Below are positions 1 through 10,832 of a DNA stretch of 64,000 nucleotides, one piece after another. Position 1 is the stretch's first letter. Each line of letters begins with the position of its first letter. This stretch comes from Choanephora cucurbitarum (Eukaryota > Mucoromycota > Mucoromycetes > Mucorales > Choanephoraceae). Below the pieces are notes generated by a model, which made no database searches, was not told the origin of the DNA, and saw only the letters and a program-made list of their open reading frames with translations. Location of the stretch: assembly GCA_025331435.1 (NCBI GenBank), contig JAIWNI010000003.1:124001-188000 (forward strand). Reading direction: 5' to 3'. The position numbers and the translations under genes were made by a program.

Positions 1-3000
1 ACAAAGAAAATAGAGTGCATGATTCACCCTACTTTTTAGTTCTACTTTGAAGACAAGAACATCTTCTCTTGTTCATACAGACAATTAGAAGCATACATGA
101 CTCGGAAAGATTTCAAAAGCCATGTAGTGGGAATATTCTACATCTACTGATTTCATTTAAAGGAAAAAAAACATGATTTGATGTCGACTGCCCTGCGCTT
201 AGCCCTCAAGATCCAAATAAGTAGAACGTGTAAATATTAACACAAGACTTGATATGTATGCGCATCATCTTTGACGATCATATTGAACGGGAGCTCAAGC
301 TTTTCGTCCTGTTTTAATGTATATGTATGCAATGCACTATATACGTGTTGGTGGTGCTAGTTTGCTTTTTTTTTTGCATAAACGATTTTAGCTTTATTTT
401 ACTTTTTGGATCATTTCGATTTGATAGAAATGCACAATCTATACGGGATAGACCTACAAAGCATTTTGTGAGAAAATAAATGAAATCTGCGAAAGTAAAG
501 GTTGTGTGTTTGTTTGACAGACAAGGAAAGAGCATTGTCGATGACAAGGTAATGATTTGATGGGCGCAATTGGGTTTCTTATGATTTGTGTAATACCAGT
601 AGTTAACATAGTGAGAAAGCAACAGATCATATTCTGTTTTATTTTGATTGTATCAAGACAACACGAAAATCAAAAAGGCGTATGCCTTAGAAGCACTTTA
701 GCAACTTTTTCATAGACAACAAAACATTCATCTCAAGTGTACATATTTAATCTTTTGTTCTAAACGAGAAAAGTTGTTCTTGCTGAACAAGTTTTTTTAT
801 TTCCTTAGTAAACACGCATTTCTTTTAAGAAGAAGAAAAAAACTACCCTTCCTCCTACTGCTAAGACTCTTTCTGAACAGTTATTCAGAAAAATAGTCAG
901 GCAATAGAGTACTTATGTATAGGGTGTAAGTTGTAGCCTTACTTCTCTAAAGGGGAACTAGATGAAGTCAACGATCAGTAACTCATGATCTCAAAAGTAA
1001 ACATCTGTAAAGTCGCGTAAAATCGTCAATAGTTCGCGGCACTTCGGGGGTAAAAACACCACTTTGAATAAAAAAAAAAAAGGTTGATGTACTAGTGTAG
1101 CTAGGACAAATAAGTTGGCTTGACATCTTTTATAGTCATGTCACTTGCAGGTTGAAAAAAAAGACGTCTGACCATCAAACAGATTCTAAACTGAGATCAC
1201 CTTGAACGATGACAATCATCTGAGATTCCTATTAGAAGAAGAGAGTAAAGTGGTCAACCCCCTTTTCCTTGAAAAGACCGGTTAGAGAGAGAGAAACAGC
1301 AACATACAACAGCAGAAGTCCAAATATCTCATGACACCCTTGAAGACTATTGACGCGTAACTGTTTATCTATCACCTGTTTAGCTCTACAGTAAACTACC
1401 TGCTCTGTAAGATAAAGACTTTGAGAGTCTTTTGTACTTGTCTTTCAATACCATTAGAATAAACTGAGGAACCGGCTTGGGCATGACTAGCTAATACATA
1501 AGGCAGCAAGTTATCAAAGCATGTTGTTATTTTTGATTGAATAACAAACATGAAATCAGATGCCATTCTCTCAAGAACTTGTCTATTTCCTTCTGCGCTT
1601 TTCAACAACATGTCTTATAAGCGAAAGTGACATCAAAAACCAAATGTAATCGAGTGTTATGCATAATGGCTTCAGCTAGGTGACTTTTCAGACAATCATG
1701 TCAACACGTTGAACTTGAGATGCTGACGATTCCATAGTAACAAAGAAGAAGCTCATTAGAACAATCCAATTGGTAGTTCAATACGCCAGATGTTTGATCA
1801 CTGCCTTGTGTTTATTGAACAATAAGGTTATTCAGTCGCCTTTCGGCTATTCCTTTTTTCATTCCACTATGTTATCTAGAGTCTCATCGTTATGCTTCCT
1901 TGTACTGAGCACTCCTTTCTAGATGTTGACATATATAAACTCTGTTATAAGTTGATACTTTTTCTTTCAAAAATCAGTTTCTGCTTTGGAGACGTTCTAA
2001 ACTCATGAGCTTGGAAACCTTCCCTCAATATCTTTTCTTTTTAACGGTTAGACTATCAGAGTAGATTGTTTTCATTGTAAAATAAGTCAAGATTGATTAC
2101 AATGATGATCAAATGAAAGTGTGAGATCATACAATAAAGCAAATGTGCTTATTCTGTGCATAGAAAAAATGAGACTTTGAATATGGTTTATTCTATGTGT
2201 TATAAGGCAAGCCTCTAAACTGAAGATGAACCATCATGACTTAAAAAAAGAATATGCTTTTTGCTGGAGAGGGAGCAATTCACTTAACATCATTTCTGCT
2301 TTCTTTTTAATGTCCTCCTGAAAATTGGATAGTCAGAGCTTTGATGAGCAGTTACTAAAACAAGCCAGGTTGTTATCATGTGCAAGCTAATGCAAGCATG
2401 AGGGGATGACAAGCAAATTTCGATAGGAAGTCCGAAAGAAAATAACGATCAAGAAGACTTTGACAATGCTGAGAAAATAAGATACAGTGGATTGCTCTAT
2501 GGCAATACATGATGTTAAAGTATAAATAAATGCTCTACAATAATTACAGCCTGTCAGAGCAATCAGAGGATATAATACACATCTTGAGCAAGGCATCAGT
2601 TACAACTCCTTTCCTAGTCTGAAACAGATCCTTGAACTCTTTCCTCTAGTTCAATGCTTAGTCATTTTTATTGACACTAAGTATATATATATATATATAT
2701 GAATTCAACTGAACAAGCATATAACAAGTACTGAATAGCCCTGAAAAGCACGCTCTTTGTATGTTTTATTTCTAAGAATATCCCTGAATTGCACCAGGAC
2801 CATTAGTAGTCTAGAGGTTCGTCTGACTTTTGCAATGATACACAACAATCGCCCTTTCCCTCTCTCTCTTTTTTCTTTCTCTTCCAGACAGATGCAACAT
2901 GATGTCTTATCTGCATTTAACAACACACTTGTTCAAATAGAGTTAGTATGGAAAATCCTTCTTTTTTATTTTGTTTTGTCATCTTTTTTTTCCAGATTGT

Positions 3001-4141
3001 TTCAATTAACTGATTTGAAAATGCGCTGACTCTAAAGAATTTAATTTAATTTTTGATAGATATTGAAATTGCTTAATCTACAGTCAACAGAAGAGAGAAA
3101 TTTTCAATGAGTAATGGTGGGGCAAAAGGCTCATTTCGATTTGTCTCTATGTCAACATAGCAGCTTTGATGGGACAGCTTTTGTTCCCGACAAGTTTCAT
3201 AACGATCAACCTGGAAGCGAAAAAGAAATTGTTGTTTCACATTTAACATTGTCTGTCTTACATGTACAGATGAAATCATTTTCAAACTATAGTTTATGAA
3301 ACAAAATACCTGCTAGTTACAATCTATATGGTTCCTCTCTTTTTTTTTTGCTTAAATGACTTTGATTACACAAAAATAGGACTATTTACTCAAAATAGAA
3401 ATGTTGAAGAATAGAGAACAGCTTTGTGTAACAGAAACGGGTTGAACAATTGTCGAGATCATGAAAGTTGACTTGGACTGATGATCTTTTCAAAAAAGGG
3501 ACGCGTTGAAACTAAAATGCCTAGTACTAAGTATAGATACCACACGAGCCATGTCAAAGAGCCTTCCTGTTAGGATCATCCTTTTGTGTATCCATAAACA
3601 ACAAAAGATCATACGATAATCATTAGAGTCAGGACTCTATAGACAAATTATATATATAAAAAAAAAGAGAAAAAGGACCTTGCTTTCTTATGTTCAGTTA
3701 AAATAATAGTATGAACAATAAGCTATTCTTTCCTGTAAATCACTTGTTACACAGTATTTGTATGAGTTGAATAACAAGGTGAACACAATTCCATTGTTTG
3801 ACAAGTCATTTATGAACCTTCTATAAGATTCTACCAAAAAAAAAAAAAACTGAAAAAAGAGTTACCCATTTCTATTTTAGAAAATCAATCACTGAGTAAT
3901 CTCTTCTGTTCCACTTTATGACAAAAATAGAGAAGATCTTAGAAGGAAGATCTCATATGCTGGTAATACACATGTATGGGAAATGGTTGAGCCCCACAAA
4001 AGGAATTATAATATCCCATTATCTATTTCAAAAAAAGGAAGGTAAGAAGCACTTTGTAGTCAGAAAAGGGGGGATTTTTTTTATTTTCTCCTTCTTTTTA
4101 CTTTCAGACACACTTTCTGAAGCTCATCGTGTAAAGGCAAG
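1..4141. other. Long region without a supported gene
   Basis: No reading frame in this stretch shows a recognisable motif, splice-consistent extension or homology that I can name. The longest frames are 60-100 codons, overlap one another on opposite strands, and look like chance. A (TA)n run lies at 2682-2700 and there are many poly-A/T tracts. The last 100-120 bases before 4142 contain a possible 5' UTR intron (gtaag near 4041, tttcag near 4105) belonging to the fluoride exporter gene. Confidence 0.6.
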
Positions 4142-5193
4142 ATGAGTCAAGAGATGCCTAGTCTAGTGATGAACGAAAACAAACTTGTGATTGCAGCCCT
4201 GCTTATTCCCTTTTCCATTGCTGGTACCTTGATAAGAATAGGTGTGACGCGACTACAAGACTATGAAGGAGCTCCTGTGTTTAGTCTAGTGTATGCTCAG
4301 TGGATAGGTTGTCTTGTGATGGGTATTGCCCTAAGCAACAAATCTTATCTGTTTCAGAGGTAAATACTCTCTATATCTTGGTTAGACAAGAAAGTTAACC
4401 TTATGATGATCAAGGTTAAAGTATCCAGCTATCTATACGGCCATTACCACTGGTCTGTGTGGTTCCATTACCACATTCTCTTCATGGCAATTAGACATTT
4501 TTAAGGCATTTGTCAACTATAACCATCTACCTCATTCCCGAGGTAAAAATGTGTTGGCTGGTCTATCTCAACTGTTGGTCACACTGGCCATGTCCTTTCA
4601 GGGCTTTAGGTGGGGCCAACATACAGCCACGGAGAGCTCGGTTGATGTACAAGTGGTACCACGAGGCTTTTCTATTCAACATCTACAATGGCCTGATTAT
4701 GGTGTTGTCTGTATCAGTCTGAGTTGTTGGCTAGGCGTCATTTTGGCAGCTGTATGGACACATGATACAAACAAACTCGTACTGGCCTGTGTGTTTGCTC
4801 CTCTGGGTGCTCTTACCCGATGGTCTCTCTCTTCTCTTTTCAACACACCTCATTTACCCAAAGGCACCTTGATAGCCAATCTAGTGGCTACTGTTATCTT
4901 GGCTGTTTTATCACTTGTTAGATCAAGGCCTATCAATGGCATGTCCTGTTTATTTACTCAAGCATTAGCAGACGGTTATTGCGGTTGTCTAAGCACCATT
5001 TCTACATGGATTGTAAGTTATGTTGAAATTAGGAGTGAACTCATAGTTAACCTTAAAACAGACTGAATTGGATAGTTTACCGAGGAAATCATCCTATGTG
5101 TATGGCACCATTTCTGTCGTCATTGCTCAATGTATCCTGTTTATCGTTTTAGGTTCATCTATCTGGACTCTAGGAATTGATAGTACTTGTTGA
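4142..5193 (+). CDS. FEX1: Fluoride export protein, two-domain FEX/CrcB (Fluc) type
   Basis: A membrane fluoride channel/exporter that protects the cell from cytosolic fluoride. There are three exons: 4142-4359, 4415-5012 and 5062-5193 (948 nt, 315 residues). Splice phases agree, and the first intron restores an Arg codon before LKYPAIYTAITTG. The protein holds two tandem Fluc halves, as in eukaryotic FEX proteins. The first half has GSITTFSSW and the second has GCLSTISTW, both matching the family's G-x-x-(S/T)-T-x-S signature. The second half also has the typical GALTRW, the conserved Asn in LIANLVAT, and hydrophobic helices throughout. Length is somewhat below yeast Fex1 (375 aa by memory). 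The next gene begins only 45 bp downstream on the same strand. Regulation is not visible in the sequence. Confidence 0.92.
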
Positions 5194-5238
5194 TATAAAA
5201 TAGAGCGATATTCGTTTCTTTTCTTCTCTACACTTAAC

Positions 5239-5742
5239 ATGTTAAGAAGCCTAGTGGTGATAGGGTTGCTTCAGATAACACTGGCACTCAAATGTAAACC
5301 GAGATCTATCTATGTTGCAGAAGATGGCTGTAACTATTGTCATTGTCCTACCAACGGCGTAAAAGAAATGTCCATCTGTTCAACCATCGATTGTGTTGCC
5401 CAGAACAGATGTATTCCTGGTGTTCACTTTCAACCAGATGACCTCTGTAGTCGCTGTGCTTGTCCCCATCATGGCAGACGATCAGAAGCAGCCTGTGCGG
5501 CTATCTTATGCTTACCATTGGATTGTGTACCCGGAACAAGCTTTAGGGCTGATGATGGATGCAACACGTGTCATTGTCCTGCCAGTGGGTTGAAATCACA
5601 GGCTGCTTGTACCAAAATGGCCTGCGACCGGTGTATACCCAACACTACCTTTCCTCTAGACTGCAATACCTGTATCTGTCCACCTAATGGTCTCAAATCA
5701 CAGGCTATTTGTACCCTAAAGGCCTGTCTTTCCATCACTTAA
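5239..5742 (+). CDS. Secreted cysteine-rich protein with four pacifastin-like repeats
   Basis: A single-exon gene of 167 residues. An N-terminal hydrophobic stretch (MLRSLVVIGLLQITLA) looks like a signal peptide with cleavage near residue 16-17. The rest is four tandem modules, each with six cysteines in the order C-x9/11-C-x2-C-x-C-x10-C-x4-C. Several carry CNxCxCP...G and CT/CA-x3-C. This is the spacing of pacifastin-type serine protease inhibitor domains, best known from arthropods. Spacers of 11, 11, 11 and 9 residues before the second cysteine were counted from the translation. The likely role is extracellular protease inhibition, by inference from the fold signature only; the reactive-site residues were not proven. 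The start is the only ATG that gives a signal peptide. It lies 45 bp after the FEX stop codon. Confidence 0.8.
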   Translation: MLRSLVVIGLLQITLALKCKPRSIYVAEDGCNYCHCPTNGVKEMSICSTIDCVAQNRCIPGVHFQPDDLCSRCACPHHGRRSEAACAAILCLPLDCVPGTSFRADDGCNTCHCPASGLKSQAACTKMACDRCIPNTTFPLDCNTCICPPNGLKSQAICTLKACLSIT

Positions 5743-6298
5743 TTCATCAATATGTCATCATTCTCCCTAAAAAAAAATTTTTTTTTCCACTCCCATTGAA
5801 ATTACGTTACCATTTCATCGTGTTACAAAATCGCTGTATAACAAGAGTGGCGTCATTGTCGTCCGGTTTTTCTAAAAAAAAAAGTTTATTTTAAAAGCGT
5901 AGAAACTATTTGGTACACATTATTTAATCATGATTCTCTCTCTCTCTCTTTTTCTAACCAAATTGAGCAACTCAACCTTTTTTTGATCTAAGAATGAGCG
6001 ATACACGATGAATAAGAAAACTTAGTCTAGACTTGCCTTTTTAGGAATGCTTAACCCTTGACTATCTTGCATATTTAGAGTCTAGTGTAACTGAGTAACC
6101 TGTAGTTTAATCCTCTTTCTTCTTAGTTTCGCTCTGAAATGACGTTTATATGCTTTATAGTTCTTTTTTTTTATTGTAAAAAAGACAGAAAGAGAAAGAA
6201 ATTACAAATAAGCTTAAAAGGAGAGAGAGAGAGGTATACAAGGACATTTACAGAGAGAGAAAAAAAGAGAAGAGATTGGGAAATAACAAAAGATGAAA
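5743..6298. other. Convergent intergenic region
   Basis: A non-coding stretch between the pacifastin-like gene and the 3' end of the bZIP gene. It is rich in homopolymer tracts, with a (CT)n run near 5935-5951 and a purine-rich GA run near 6220-6280. No gene is seen. Confidence 0.6.
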
Positions 6299-6798
6299 TC
6301 AATAGAAAGATGCAGGTGGAATATGAGGTGGAGATGGTACAGAATAAGTGGAAATGCGTGTTGATTGTTGTTGGTTCAGAAGCATGGCTCGTAACACTTC
6401 ATTCTCTTGTTTAGCCTTGGCTAATTCTCTTTGAAGATTTGAATTGGAGGCCATCAATTGTGATACTTTGGCTGTCATGGATTTCATGCTTGCTTGCTAA
6501 TTAAACAAGATATGAGTTGATCAGATAAAGAACAAAACTACATTTCTTTTATTACCTTCTTGGCTCTGTATTTGGCAGAAGCAAGTTTATTTCTATAACG
6601 TCGTTCTTCTATTGACATTGGTAACTGTAGACTGTTGCGTCTTCTTTCTTCAGTTGGACATGGCATGTATTCTGACTGAGGTGATAATGAAGGAGATCGA
6701 CTCTTGAAAGAATCAGGTGGCGATAGAGGTGCTTGTTGCATTGTGTTGTCATGATCAACAATGGCTTGAATTGACATACAACTTCTTGAATGATCCAT
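6299..6798 (-). CDS. bZIP transcription factor, CYS3/MetR-like basic region
   Basis: Two exons, 6798-6556 and 6496-6299, joined by a 59-nt intron in phase 0, give 146 residues. The basic region reads YRNKLASAKYRAKK, containing the N-x7-R bZIP signature. The intron falls right after this block, and exon 2 continues with the zipper (Met/Leu/Leu/Ala/Leu at heptad spacing through SMTAKVSQLMAS...LQREL...VLRAML). The N-terminal half is rich in Ser, Pro and Gln. The basic region most resembles the CYS3/MetR group (RNxxASAxxRxKK), which controls sulphur metabolism in other fungi. That functional transfer is inference. The protein is short for the class and has only a brief tail after the zipper. Homodimeric DNA binding in the nucleus is expected. 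Confidence 0.88.
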
Positions 6799-7007
6799 AG
6801 TAACAAATTAAAGTGTGAATAAGTGAAAGAAATACAAAAGAAATACAAAAGGGTTTATATACCCAACAACTCGGACCAGTAAGGTTTATGACATCATTAT
6901 CGACAATTTAAAGTTAAATTTTGTGTCATTAGTATACACACATAAGAAAAGATCGCTTTTATTTCTTTTTGATTTGATTCTGGCGATTACTTTATATGGT
7001 TAATAGA

Positions 7008-8113
7008 TTATTCTCTTGATCTCCTTATATAGCGAACACACTTATCTACACCCTCCATTTCTTCAATCATCTTTATGACTAAGGGATGAGAAAATCCATA
7101 ATATTCTGGCCCTGAAATGGCATTCGAAGTCTCTTTCTGACGCACTTCATTTACCTTTCTCAGCACACTCCCCCATACCCTTGTGGCTGTACGTGCCGAG
7201 ATCTTTTCATCTGGACAATCGGCTGCTTGAAGAGTAAACTATAGAGAAAACTGAAATTGTTCAATAAAGGGTTACCATGGTGATTGATGTCATCATGAAA
7301 GAAGAGTCATTACCAAAGGACCATCACCTCCATCTTCTACTCTACAGGTATATACTGTCTGATTGTTGGGTTCTACCATGCTCATGTAGGTTCTTTATAT
7401 ATCACATCAGTCAGTCTGTAAGATAAACTATTACTTATAAAAAAAATACCTTTCTGCTGTATAGCCAATAGGAAAGATGTATCGATCATTATGGAAGTTG
7501 GGTCGATCATACTCTACTTGCCCAAGACTGATGATATTCAATGAAGCAATCTGGAACGGTAATTGAATTTGACCATCTCTATCTCTGGGAATAATCACAT
7601 GTCTCTTTCTTACTACACGCATCTTTTTAGGTGGTGGTGTCTCTGTTTCGATGCGATTGTATAGGTGAGTGTTTGTTGCTATGGGGATTTATTTATTTTT
7701 TTTACCTTCCAATTCATCTTCCTCTAGATCACTTGGATATTCCCCTTCCACTACTTCTTCATCTTCTTCTTCTTCTATACTTATATCCATAGGATCATGC
7801 CATTCTGTCTTTTGACTGCTGCATTGAATTAGTAGGATAAAATCAATGCAAGACTATTTCTTTACCTTCTCTTTCTTTCCAATAAATGTTGAATCTTTTG
7901 ATTTGCTTTATCCAATGCTATTTTGGCTTCTTTTTGTTTCTATTCAAACACAAAAGGTTATCATCATAGTCATGATTTTAATTTTTTTTTTTGATTTTTT
8001 TTTACAGCAATAAACTCAACCAACTTGCGCTTCATTTTTCTGTATTTTTCCATATGCGTATCTTCCCAAGAATCGGTTTGACAACCCACATCAACACCTT
8101 TCTGTGCCATCAT
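7008..8113 (-). CDS. FYRN/FYRC-domain nuclear protein (TBRG1-like)
   Basis: Six exons on the minus strand (8113-8006, 7939-7866, 7818-7706, 7678-7450, 7392-7314, 7238-7008) give 834 nt, 277 residues, with all phases consistent. The N-terminus is a short coiled coil (KYRKMKRKLVEF... QKIQHLLERKR), followed by a strongly acidic stretch and then the paired FY-rich domains. FYRN is seen as DRYIFPIGYTAERTYMS, and FYRC as ISGPEYYGFSHPLV. Adjacent FYRN-FYRC pairs occur in trithorax/MLL proteins and in TBRG1; the small size and coiled coil favour the TBRG1 type. A chromatin-associated role is inferred. Two adjacent ATGs occur at the start (8113 and 8110). The gene is divergent from the CK2 beta gene with 168 bp between starts. 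Confidence 0.85.
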
Positions 8114-8281
8114 ATAGACGCGTTTATTTTCAAACAAGACAGTGAGAAAAAATAAAAATAGAGAAAAATATAAAGTCCTGAAAAAAAGAGAGAGAGAGGG
8201 GTGACGTAGAAGAAAAAAAAAAGCTTATTTCTACACTGGTTTTTCTATACTTTATTTTATTTTTTTTGTTAGTTTGACTGT
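8114..8281. promoter_or_regulatory. Shared divergent promoter region (FYR protein / CK2 beta)
   Basis: The 168 bp separating two divergent start codons must hold at least the proximal promoters and 5' UTRs of both genes. It contains a GA-rich run, ggtgacgtag (a CRE-like TGACGT core) near 8200, and long T tracts. No factor binding can be asserted beyond the presence of that core. Confidence 0.45.
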
Positions 8282-9103
8282 ATGGATCAACTGTTTAGTA
8301 CGAGTAGTATAGAATATGAAGAAGGTAACTAGACATTCTATAGACGCGACAATCACTCATGGACAACAGATGGCCAGTCCAATACAGATGGCTCATTACA
8401 GAGTTGGATCAGTTGGTTCTGTTCTCTTTCTGGTCATGAATATTATATAGAAGTACCTGAAGACTTTATTGAAGATGAATTCAACCTGACTGGATTATCT
8501 TCCATGGTACCTTATTATACAGAGGCATTAGAGATGATATTGGATATTGAGAGTGAAAGGCATGATTGGATCGATCCTAACGTGATTGAACCTTATGCTG
8601 CCATGCTCTATGGTCTGATCCACAGTCGATATCTCTTGACACGTCCAGCCCTTCATTGGATGGCTGAACGATTTCGAAAAAAGGAATTTGGTGTATGTCC
8701 TCGTTACTTTTGTGAGCAAAGTCCAGTGATTCCCTGTGGTCGATATGATGAATTAGCGCGTGAAAGTGTTCGGCTGTATTGTCCTCGATGCTTGGATCTC
8801 TATTGTCCACCTATGTTATTTCAATCCATTGATGGTAAAAAAAAAAGGTCATGCTATGTCTGTTGGGATATACGTGATTAACATAAGCTAATAGGATCTC
8901 ATTTTGGTACAACTTATGCTCATCTGTTATTTGAGACATATGCTGAACTTATGCCTAAATCCAGTCTGACTGTCTATCAACCACGTATATTTGGATTTCG
9001 AGTGAATGAACAGTCAGCTGTAGGACCTCGAATGCAATGGTTACGTATGTACAAAGAAGAAGAAGAAGAAGAGGTAAAGAAGGGAGAGTATAAGAAAAGA
9101 TGA
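8282..9103 (+). CDS. CKB1: Casein kinase 2 regulatory subunit beta
   Basis: Three exons, 8282-8324, 8370-8834 and 8895-9103 (717 nt, 238 residues), all in phase. CK2 beta dimerises and docks two catalytic alpha subunits. Visible signatures are SWISWFCSLSGHEYY..VPEDFIEDEFNLTGL near the N-terminus, MLYGLIHSRYLLT, and the zinc-finger cysteines CPRYFC and YCPRC. The alpha-binding tail includes FGTTYAHLLF and YQPRIFGFRV. The usual acidic loop (consensus DLEPDEELED) is replaced by the shorter, less acidic DIESERHDWID. The N-terminus lacks the classical SSSEE autophosphorylation patch but has TSSIEYEED. The C-terminus ends in a run of Glu then Lys. The intron-2 junction restores SIDGSHFGTT, the family motif. 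Confidence 0.95.
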
Positions 9104-9388
9104 GTATTAGGATATAAGGAGGGAGAGGGGGGGGGGGAATAGATGACACACATTAACCAACAAGTGTCATTTTAAGCCAGTCTCAATTGAACATCAAAAA
9201 CCAACAAAACGCGTATTTCAAACACTCTTTAACTTCTTTCAAAGTTAATCTAGTCACAAATCAATAAAGAGGATGGAAATAAGCTCATTACTTAATATGG
9301 TAATAAATGAATCTATCAGGTTGGAAAGGTTTGAAACATGTCATCAATATTTAGTAACATCATCAAAAGACTAATCTGTTTATGGTAA

Positions 9389-9829
9389 CTATTCGCTTTT
9401 ATTCTGGCTTTCTAAATTCAGAACTAATTGATTCAAACGGGCTGCATGACTGTATTCGCAGTAACCCATTGATAGGCCCCATTGCCACAATAGCCTCAAT
9501 TGCTTTTGTTGACTGAGATGGAAAGGATTGGAATGAGATGAATGTAAGGCAAGGAAGGGGTGTCTGTTCTGGACCACGCAAGTGATCCAAGCATGTTTCA
9601 AATGTTCCTTTTCTGCCTGTTGAATATGGCGTCGGATTTGACGACAGGCCTTGGACAGGAATTGGAAAATATAGACTAGACTATAAAAGGCGGCAATGGC
9701 GTAGATTGTATAAGGAAAGTAAGTTGTGTAAGTTTTATTGGACGTTAATTGATCATTAAAGGGTGGCATTCCTTTAAACAGAAAGAAAAAGAGAGAAAAG
9801 AATAAAATAAGCCCATGGTACGAACACAT
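9389..9829 (-). CDS. Small predicted membrane protein, unidentified
   Basis: An open frame of 146 codons counted from the first in-frame ATG (9829). It encodes a hydrophobic segment near the N-terminus (GLILFFSLFFFLF) and another around YTIYAIAAFYSLVYIF. A basic helix-like stretch rich in Gln and His follows. I recognise no family. The composition (two membrane spans, then a cytosolic-looking tail) is more protein-like than most chance frames here, but no intron or homologue supports it. It could be a real fungal orphan or fortuitous. If translation starts at the internal Met before PPFNDQL, the first segment is lost. Confidence 0.4.
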   Translation of the reverse strand: MCSYHGLILFFSLFFFLFKGMPPFNDQLTSNKTYTTYFPYTIYAIAAFYSLVYIFQFLSKACRQIRRHIQQAEKEHLKHAWITCVVQNRHPFLALHSSHSNPFHLSQQKQLRLLWQWGLSMGYCEYSHAARLNQLVLNLESQNKSE

Positions 9830-10832
9830 CTCCCTTCTGCTTATCGGCAATCATGACGGAACTCATTCACTCATAACCGATCCATAAAGCCCTTTGAAGA
9901 TTATATCATTTTCACGTAACATAGCTTTTTTGTTCAAATCATTTTCAGATGACGTCTATTATACTTCTTTATTTCATGATTTCATAGCAATGACACATTC
10001 ACAACTTTAAATTGAAAGCTGTTTGATCTGATTACCATTGGTTTGGTCTGTTTCAATGGGTCTAGAATCTCCTCAGTAATGTAGATCGCCTAGAAAATCT
10101 CGGATAGATGACATTTCTATAAGTCATGCTAGACTTCCGGAAAGAAAAGGGGAGAGAGCGATTACAACTTTCTAAAGTCAAGGGAGATCACATTGAATTG
10201 ATGGGTGTAATTCCAGTATTCTGGGTAAATTATATCCATGCTTGCTTTATGTATTGGCTATATATACGCAGTGTCTTTATCTATCGAACCAATAGGCTTG
10301 TCCTGAAATCAATCATGGATTATCCCTTTTCCTTGTATTTCCCTTCTCTATACGCAATCGTTTTTCTGCTTATTTAGACTACTTTTATGCTAACTATTTA
10401 ACTGACTTGTGCAAAAGAGCAAAATTACATCATTGTAGGTTTGTCACCGGCCATCTCAAAGCCTCCCCTTTCGTCTTTTACCTATAAAAGAAAGTAGCTT
10501 ATTTCTTTCAGTAAAGTCCTATTTTATTATTATTATTATTTTGGGATTTGTGGTACACCTCATGTTCAAGCCTATTAAAGACTAGACAAAGAGAAAAAGA
10601 ACCCTGTTTAAGAACGTCTGTTTTTGTAATGGACATATGATGTATCATACAATAGTCTTGATATTACCAATGTTTTGTTACTTTTGTACTTCTTTAGTAT
10701 CCAATAAGGCACTGCTAATAAGAGAACAAAAAGCGCCCCCCCCCCTGTTCAGAGTTTAGATGCTATTCCTTTTGAGATTAGTTTAAGCAGATAGTAACAA
10801 AAAAAAATAAGAATGTTTATTTGGAAACATGT
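9830..10832. other. Intergenic region, no gene seen
   Basis: About 1 kb upstream of the membrane-protein frame and downstream of the Rtr1/RPAP2 gene. A C-homopolymer tract lies near 10736-10745 and a (TTA)n run near 10527-10541. The 83-codon frame at 10126-10377 has no recognisable feature and is treated as chance. Confidence 0.55.

Noticed and set aside
10126..10377. 83-codon + strand frame
   Set aside because: No domain, no splice partner and unusual composition; considered chance.
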